From Candidatus Saccharibacteria bacterium UBA1050 (GTDB lineage Bacteria > Patescibacteriota > Saccharimonadia > Saccharimonadales > Saccharimonadaceae), in the NCBI GenBank assembly GCA_002316545.1, contig DCDR01000001.1:62001-126000 (forward strand): a stretch of 64,000 nt of DNA, in the 5' to 3' direction. The translations under genes and the position numbers were made by a program. The notes under the pieces were generated by a model, which worked only from the letters and a program-made list of their open reading frames with translations, was not told the DNA's origin and ran no database searches. Of the stretch, positions 59,254 to 64,000 are shown piece after piece; positions within the stretch are counted from its first letter, which is position 1, and each line of letters starts with the position of its first letter.

Positions 59254-60834
59254 ATGAAAACAATGAAAAAGGATAGCGAGGTTAAACCACGAAAAGCGAT
59301 AATTTTCGCTCGTGTATCGACAGCTCGCCAAGAGAAAGAGGGCTTATCACTCAAAGAGATACAGTTACCTCTGGCTTACGAGTACGCTAAAAATCACAAT
59401 ATCGAAGTAGTTGCCGAATATGCTATTAGCGAGACTGGTAGCGAGTACAAATTACGAGCTAAGTTCAACGATATGATTGCTTTCGTAAAACGTCGCAAGG
59501 ATATTACCGACATAATATCGTTTAGAGTAGACCGTATCACTCGTAACTTTAAGGACGCTGTCGCTATCGACGACTTACGTACAAGTTTTGGTAAGAATAT
59601 ACACTGTATTGACGACCGCCTAGTTTTGACAGAGGACAGTACTTCAAACGACATCACTCAATGGGATATGAAAGTGCTTTTTGCCAAGCAGTTCCTCAAC
59701 CGAGTTAAAGAGGACGGCAATAATACTAAATACCGTAAGCTGGAGCGTGGCGAGTTGCCTTGGGGTACGCCGTATGGCTACAAGCACCATACTATCAGCC
59801 CTCAAAATAAAACTGTTATAGCCGAGGATTTTAAGGCTACTATCGTCCGAAAAATACACACTCTGTACTCGACTGGTTCTTACTCGTTGGAGACGCTAGC
59901 GAGAGCTATAAACAAAGAGTACGGCACTAAGTTTTATAAAAGTTCAATCCACCGTATTCTGACCGACAAGTTCTATGTCGGCATTATGACCGATAAAAAA
60001 TCAGGCAAAGAATACCCTCATAACTACGAACGACTGGTCGGTTTTGATATGTTTGAGCTAAACCAGCAAATCATAGAGGGACACAACGTAAAACCTCGTA
60101 AATATGCTGGCATACCGTCAATCTACAGGGGTTTAATGCGTTGTAGCCATTGTGGTTGTACTATTACGTCTGAGCTAAAGAAAAAGACACAAAAGAACGG
60201 CGTTAAGCGTGAGTATATGTACTACCACTGTACTAATAAAAGACGTCAACACACCTCGCCAATCCAGTACATTAGCGAGAAAGAGTTAGACGGCGTGTTT
60301 AAGTCTCTGCTCGACAACTTTGCCAATATACCAAAGGACGAGATAGAGCGTATCAAAGAGACGCTAAATAGCACTCACGACGCAAAGAATAAGTTTCAAG
60401 ACGACCAACTCTCAGAGCTTAACGTCAGGCGGTCGCAACTGACGGCTCGTATCCGTAGGACATACGATATGCTTGCTGACGGTAGTATTACCCCAGAAGT
60501 TTATGAGGAAAACCGTCAACGTTACGAGGACGAGCTAAATGATGTTAAACGAAAAATCGACCGTTTAGATACAGCCGACAAAGAGTTCTATATTACCGCC
60601 TCGTATCTGTTACGATTGTTCGAGAACGCTGGAAAAATCTACGAGGTTGCTGACGAGGACGAAAAACGGCAAATTATCGGTTTGATAAGCTCGAACCTCG
60701 AATTAGATAACAAAAATCTTGATTTCAATCTAAAAGAACCCTTTGCTACAGTCCTAAAACTAGCTAAGAGTTCTTTATGGCAGGGGCACGTGGAATCGAA
60801 CCACGATCTAAGGTTTTGGAGACCTTTATACTAA
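59254..60834 (+). CDS. Large serine recombinase (integrase) of the element
   Basis: 526 residues in the integrated state. Resolvase domain with FARVSTARQEKEGLS (catalytic Ser at about residue 22) and FRVDRITRNFKDAV. A recombinase domain (about 165-280, LPWGTPYGYKHH) follows, then a zinc ribbon (RCSHCGC ... YHCTNKRR) and a coiled coil (about 380-450). Its last 16 codons after WQ (510) are antisense tRNA-Trp sequence. On excision the frame would instead continue into 56953-57066. AGGAG lies before the start. Large serine recombinases rarely use tRNA genes, which normally host tyrosine integrases. Confidence 0.92.
   Translation: MKTMKKDSEVKPRKAIIFARVSTARQEKEGLSLKEIQLPLAYEYAKNHNIEVVAEYAISETGSEYKLRAKFNDMIAFVKRRKDITDIISFRVDRITRNFKDAVAIDDLRTSFGKNIHCIDDRLVLTEDSTSNDITQWDMKVLFAKQFLNRVKEDGNNTKYRKLERGELPWGTPYGYKHHTISPQNKTVIAEDFKATIVRKIHTLYSTGSYSLETLARAINKEYGTKFYKSSIHRILTDKFYVGIMTDKKSGKEYPHNYERLVGFDMFELNQQIIEGHNVKPRKYAGIPSIYRGLMRCSHCGCTITSELKKKTQKNGVKREYMYYHCTNKRRQHTSPIQYISEKELDGVFKSLLDNFANIPKDEIERIKETLNSTHDAKNKFQDDQLSELNVRRSQLTARIRRTYDMLADGSITPEVYEENRQRYEDELNDVKRKIDRLDTADKEFYITASYLLRLFENAGKIYEVADEDEKRQIIGLISSNLELDNKNLDFNLKEPFATVLKLAKSSLWQGHVESNHDLRFWRPLY
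60774..60784 (+). repeat. Right att core, overlapping tRNA-Trp 3' end
   Basis: TTTATGGCAGG, exact copy of the left att core; overlaps the last seven bases of tRNA-Trp (60778-60784) and the recombinase frame. Confidence 0.8.
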
Positions 60835-60852
60835 CCGTTGTACTATGCCCCT
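60778..60852 (-). tRNA. tRNA-Trp (anticodon CCA), CCA encoded
   Basis: Acceptor AGGGGCA/TGCCCCT, D arm with ACGGTTAGTAT, anticodon arm AAGGT-CTCCAAA-ACCTT (anticodon CCA), T arm CGTGGTTCGATTCCACG, encoded CCA. It is intact although an element is inserted at its 3' end. TACAAT about 15 bases upstream is the likely -10. Confidence 0.95.
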
Positions 60853-60890
60853 TTACGATGAGTTATTGTAGCAAATTGACAGATGAAAAG

Positions 60891-61853
60891 CTACCGTTTG
60901 GCCATGCGAACTGCTCGAGAAAAGCGGCGTTCGGCCACTTCGTCTGCCCAACGAGCAATTGGTGGCCGAACCATCAGACGACTAGCTTTCGGCTTCTTTT
61001 CATCGCTTGATTCAAGGCTACTAATGAAGTACTTATCGATGAGCCAATCTCGCCCAGGTGCGACCTTTGCAAGGACGGTAATCCTCCATACGCCTTCACC
61101 CCACCTCTCCGTAGCAGTAATCTCAGGTGGTTTGACTAGCATAGTCGGGCCAGTTGGTAGCGTTTTGATCACTCGACTCACAAAAGCCTCCCCTTTTGTC
61201 TCGTCACTTACAAATACGTCTACGGCCATCGTGCGAACGCCGTTTGGGGTTACATGTACAGCACTAATTTGCTGGTTGTGTATCCAAATAACCTCGCCGC
61301 TAATACTTCGAAGACGCGTTGAACGCAGTGTGAGGCGTTCTACTACGCCTTTTACGTCCCAAAATGGCTCTACCTTGATGTAATCTCCCACATTGAACCA
61401 CCGTTCGGCAATCATCGTGGCACCAGCAGTGATGTCTCGAAGTAATATTCCTAAGGTTTGTCCAGCAAAAACAATGAAAAATGCACTTGCTCCGATTGCC
61501 GCTGCTCCGCTACCACCGATTTGCTGGCTAGACTCAGGACTAAGCACTCGCCATGCTACATACGCGACTACTGCAACAATAAGTGCTCTTGCGATAGCCA
61601 CGAACACTCCAAGATAGGTCTCGACTTGTCGAAGCTTTACTGCTTTTACTTGATCAGTCTCGCTGTCAGACTGGATCGCTACCTTTTGCGCTACTACGAC
61701 GATTGCTTTGGCAATGAATTTGCTGAGCCAGTACGCAATTACAATACAAACAATGAGTATCAACACTGAGCGATAAGCATTAGGTTGTGAAAACAGCTCA
61801 ACTACTTCGGTGTAGCTGGCTTGAAGGAAATTTACACTTGAAGAATTTTGCAT
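60891..61853 (-). CDS. MscS family mechanosensitive channel
   Basis: Releases solutes on hypo-osmotic shock. 320 residues: three N-terminal helices, the pore helix AGQTLGILLRDITAGATMIA, beta domain VGDYIKVEPFWDVKGVVERL, and a C-terminal alpha/beta domain with a basic tail. The frame begins at 61865, but TATGAT (61861-61866, minus strand) is seven bases before the ATG at 61853, so I start there (leaderless). Upstream of tRNA-Trp on the same strand. Confidence 0.92.
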   Translation of the reverse strand: MQNSSSVNFLQASYTEVVELFSQPNAYRSVLILIVCIVIAYWLSKFIAKAIVVVAQKVAIQSDSETDQVKAVKLRQVETYLGVFVAIARALIVAVVAYVAWRVLSPESSQQIGGSGAAAIGASAFFIVFAGQTLGILLRDITAGATMIAERWFNVGDYIKVEPFWDVKGVVERLTLRSTRLRSISGEVIWIHNQQISAVHVTPNGVRTMAVDVFVSDETKGEAFVSRVIKTLPTGPTMLVKPPEITATERWGEGVWRITVLAKVAPGRDWLIDKYFISSLESSDEKKPKASRLMVRPPIARWADEVAERRFSRAVRMAKR

Positions 61854-61924
61854 GATTACTATCATACCGCACCCTCGACGCTAGGGCTAGGTGGATAACA
61901 GATAAAAATTCTTTACTCGAAGTG

Positions 61925-61954
61925 TTGTAAAAGCATAAGCGTTGGGTCTATAAT
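61925..61954 (+). promoter_or_regulatory. Promoter of the alpha-glucan operon
   Basis: TTGTAA (61925-61930), 18 bases, TATAAT (61949-61954). Start near 61961 gives a leader of about 65 bases, unusual in this window. Confidence 0.6.
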
Positions 61955-61990
61955 GAAAGCAGAAAATACCAAACGGTCAAAAAGGAGTGG

Positions 61991-62015
61991 GTAGACTACT
62001 GGTGAAGTAGCCTAC
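61991..62015 (+). promoter_or_regulatory. Leader hairpin between a ribosome binding site and the GT4 start
   Basis: GTAGaCTACT (61991-62000) pairs with AGTAGcCTAC (62006-62015) with one mismatch, 5-nt loop. AAAGGAG (61981-61987) lies before the hairpin and the ATG at 62026 after it, so hairpin formation would bring them closer. Confidence 0.45.
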
Positions 62016-62025
62016 AAACAAACAG

Positions 62026-63246
62026 ATGAATATATTAATGTTGGGCTGGGAGCTACCTCCACACAACAGCGGTGGCCTTGGCGTAGCCTGTTACCACATG
62101 TCAAAGGCTCTTGCCCTCAAGGGTGCCAGTATCGACTTCGTCGTCCCTTACAAAGCTACTCATCCTGAGATTGATTTTATGCGTATTCACAGCGCTACCC
62201 CGCTTTCTCCCCTGCATCGCTACGGCATGGGAGCCTATGACAGCAAGTTTTTTGAAGAATCTTTGCTGGGTGGTGAAGAATTGGGAGATGTTCGTGACAT
62301 CAGAGGCGTTCAGCGTAAATACGTGCGCTATGTTGACCAATTGCTTGATACAGTTCAGCCTGATGCAATCCATGCGCATGATTGGCTAACAATAGAAGCC
62401 GGCATGCATGCCAAACAGAAAAGCGGCGCCCCATTAATCGTCCATGTTCATGCTACCGAATTTGACCGTTCCGGCGAAGAGTATGGCAACCCGGTAGTAC
62501 ATGAGATTGAATATCAGGGATTAATGATGGCGGACAGGATTATCGCTGTCAGTAACATTACAAAAAGCTTGATTGTGCAGCGCTACGGAATCCCTGCTGA
62601 CAAGGTAGAGGTTATTCATAATGCGCTTGATGTCGATAGCTTTGCAAACTACACCTATGATGATTCAACTTACCGATATCTCGAGACTCTAAAGCAAGAA
62701 GGCTATACAATTGTTGCTACGGTGACTCGGTTTACTATTCAAAAAGGCCTGACTCACTTCCTTAAAGCAGCCGCTCGCGCATCTGAAAAGTACGACAAGT
62801 TCGTATTTCTGCTGGCTGGCGATGGTGAGCAGCGTGATGAGCTGCTACGCCTGAGTGCAGATTTTGGTATTGCCGATAAGGTAGTCTTCACCGGATTTGT
62901 GCGAGGAAAACAGTGGCGAGATGCCTACAGCGTGGCAGATGTATTCGTGATGAGTTCAGTGAGCGAGCCGTTTGGTTTGACCGCCCTCGAGGCAGCACAC
63001 CACGATAATGCAGTAATTGTGACAAGACAATCTGGCGTAGGCGAAGTACTACACAGTATTTTTAGGTACGATTTTTGGGATACGGATGTTTTGGCTGATC
63101 AGCTTGTTGGCATTGCCGCTTCTCGAAGCTTGAAATATGAGCTTACTCAGTCTGTCAAACACGAATATGCTCGTATCTCGTGGGCTTCTGTTGCGGATCG
63201 GTGTTTGCAGCTGTATCAACGTGTTAAAGAAAAGGCGTACGCATGA
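62026..63246 (+). CDS. GT4 glycosyltransferase, glycogen-synthase-like
   Basis: 406 residues: N-terminal GT-B domain (MLGWELPPHNSGGLGVACYH, IHAHDWLTIEAG, VHVHATEFDRSG), hinge, and C-terminal domain (VEVIHNALDVDSF, FVLLAGDGEQRDEL, VFVMSSVSEPFGLTALEAAH with the donor-binding Glu). It is most like GT4 enzymes that build alpha-glucans. Overlaps the GH57 gene by ATGA, so the pair works together in alpha-glucan metabolism. Confidence 0.88.
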   Translation: MNILMLGWELPPHNSGGLGVACYHMSKALALKGASIDFVVPYKATHPEIDFMRIHSATPLSPLHRYGMGAYDSKFFEESLLGGEELGDVRDIRGVQRKYVRYVDQLLDTVQPDAIHAHDWLTIEAGMHAKQKSGAPLIVHVHATEFDRSGEEYGNPVVHEIEYQGLMMADRIIAVSNITKSLIVQRYGIPADKVEVIHNALDVDSFANYTYDDSTYRYLETLKQEGYTIVATVTRFTIQKGLTHFLKAAARASEKYDKFVFLLAGDGEQRDELLRLSADFGIADKVVFTGFVRGKQWRDAYSVADVFVMSSVSEPFGLTALEAAHHDNAVIVTRQSGVGEVLHSIFRYDFWDTDVLADQLVGIAASRSLKYELTQSVKHEYARISWASVADRCLQLYQRVKEKAYA

Positions 63247-64000
63247 GTAAACGTGGCGTAGTGCTTTATCTGCATGTGCATCAACCACTTCGCGTGCGCA
63301 AATACAGTATCTTTGATACGGCTACGAACCATGATTATTTCTCTGACCCAGACTTTGCTTCAGAGCGTAACAACCAAGCAGTCTTGCAAAAAGTCGCCGA
63401 TAAATCATATCGTCCAATGAATGCCCTGCTTCTTAAGATGCTGCAACAACATCCAGAATTTAAAGTTTCCCTTAGCATCACCGGTACATTTATTGAGCAA
63501 TGTGAGCAGTGGGCGCCAGATGTACTCGATAGCTTTAAAGAACTTGTGCGAACTGGACGTGTAGAGATTGTGTCTGAAACCTACTACCACTCGCTTGCCT
63601 TCTTCTACAGTCGAGATGAATTTGAGCGTCAAGTAGATACCCATCGACAGAAGATACGAGAGTTATTTGGCGTAGAAACGTCGGTATTCCGCAATACCGA
63701 ACTAGCTTACAACAATGAACTGGCGCAGTGGGCTGAAGGATATGGCTTCAAAGGCATTCTGGCGGAGGGTTGGGACCCGATTTTAGGCTGGAGAAGTCCG
63801 AATTTTGTGTATCGACCAGAGGGCACTCAGAATATCGGCTTACTACTAAAGAATTATCGACTAAGCGATGACGTAGCCTTTCGCTTTAGTAACAAGGCGT
63901 GGGAGGCATGGCCTTTGCATGCCGATACTTATCATGCATGGATGGATGCATCGCTTCAAAATGGCCCAATTGCGAACCTTTTCATGGACTACGAAACCTT
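63243..64000 (+). CDS. Glycoside hydrolase family 57, 3' end outside window
   Basis: The frame is open from ATG 63243 to the window edge (252 residues seen). VVLYLHVHQPLRVRKYSIFD is the GH57 motif 1 and FRNTELAYNNELAQWAEGYG carries the region of the catalytic Glu. FMDYETL, at the edge, fits the motif-4-like Asp/Glu. GH57 enzymes are alpha-amylases, branching enzymes or 4-alpha-glucanotransferases; the length is not known here. ATGA overlap with GT4. Confidence 0.9.
   Translation, partial: MSKRGVVLYLHVHQPLRVRKYSIFDTATNHDYFSDPDFASERNNQAVLQKVADKSYRPMNALLLKMLQQHPEFKVSLSITGTFIEQCEQWAPDVLDSFKELVRTGRVEIVSETYYHSLAFFYSRDEFERQVDTHRQKIRELFGVETSVFRNTELAYNNELAQWAEGYGFKGILAEGWDPILGWRSPNFVYRPEGTQNIGLLLKNYRLSDDVAFRFSNKAWEAWPLHADTYHAWMDASLQNGPIANLFMDYET

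Larger units (their letters stand above)
56949..60784 (+). mobile_element. 3.8-kb integrative element in the 3' end of tRNA-Trp
   Basis: Bounded by 11-bp direct repeats (TTTATGGCAGG) at 56949 and 60774, the right one overlapping the tRNA-Trp 3' end. Cargo from left to right: the severed 3' end of the recombinase frame, a small TM2-like membrane gene (opposite strand), an unknown small gene, spoVG-like, a filamentous-phage-type replication initiator and a large serine recombinase. Coat or Zot-like genes, and conjugation genes, are absent. It thus looks like a minimal integrative plasmid or a phage satellite that can excise and replicate. The composition and genes differ from the flanks. Confidence 0.85.

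Overview
The window reads as a piece of a Patescibacteria (CPR) chromosome, most likely Candidatus Saccharibacteria (TM7); this is inferred from gene content and style, not from a search. UGA is used as a stop (for example the atpG stop at 668-670) and Trp is TGG, so the recoded Gracilibacteria/Absconditabacteria code is excluded. Genes are short and packed, overlap at ATGA-type junctions, and many single genes have a -10 box only 6 to 9 nt before the start codon, which suggests leaderless mRNAs. The background looks moderately AT-rich, but several small islands are strikingly GC-rich.

Layout. 1-2580: end of the atp operon (gamma, a 42-residue ORF, beta, epsilon). 2577-4125: tRNA dihydrouridine synthase with a repeat-derived insert, and a small hypothetical gene. 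4242-5095: GC-rich island with a 49-residue gene and tandem structured modules. 5431-8703: UvrD-type helicase-nuclease. 8725-9123: strong ncRNA candidate. 9189-18640: RNA m5U methyltransferase with a second copy of the repeat, DUF475 and two VIT-like membrane proteins, DEAD-box helicase, formyl-THF cyclo-ligase, small membrane proteins, a K+ channel. 18692-25231: tRNA-Gln, cation P-type ATPase, Gre factor, two-component pair, HxlR regulator, AI-2E transporter. 25234-32855: cysS, nrnA-like, recR, ybaB, glycosyltransferase, dnaB and dnaX. 33979-42750: dNTP and folate genes (tdk, tmk, dcd, folA, thyA), interrupted by rplJ-rplL with an L10 leader. 42877-43215: two more ncRNA candidates. 43227-48293: rplA, an OtsA-OtsB fusion, rplK, nusG, secE. 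48376-54183: glycosyltransferase, sensor kinase, YgjP-like protease, P-loop kinase, quinone reductase. 54199-54698: GC-rich two-gene micro-operon. 54790-56904: acyltransferase-SGNH protein. 56949-60784: a 3.8-kb integrated element in tRNA-Trp with SpoVG, a phage-type Rep and a large serine recombinase. 60891-64000: MscS channel and the start of an alpha-glucan operon (GT4 plus GH57).

How it works together: the ATP synthase, thymidylate/folate set, replication-repair block and ribosomal/transcription block are core functions. Trehalose and alpha-glucan genes, MscS, the K+ channel, HdeD-like and VIT-like proteins suggest osmotic and ion-stress handling.

The most notable observations are: (1) the serine recombinase reads in frame across the att core, and the matching in-frame tail lies at the far end of the element, so integration should swap its C-terminus; (2) a 116-bp palindromic element sits in frame inside two unrelated RNA-modification genes in opposite orientations, like the Rickettsia palindromic elements; (3) GC-rich promoter-driven cassettes carry microproteins or structured RNA; (4) cysteine metal sites are missing from RecR, DnaX and the m5U methyltransferase.
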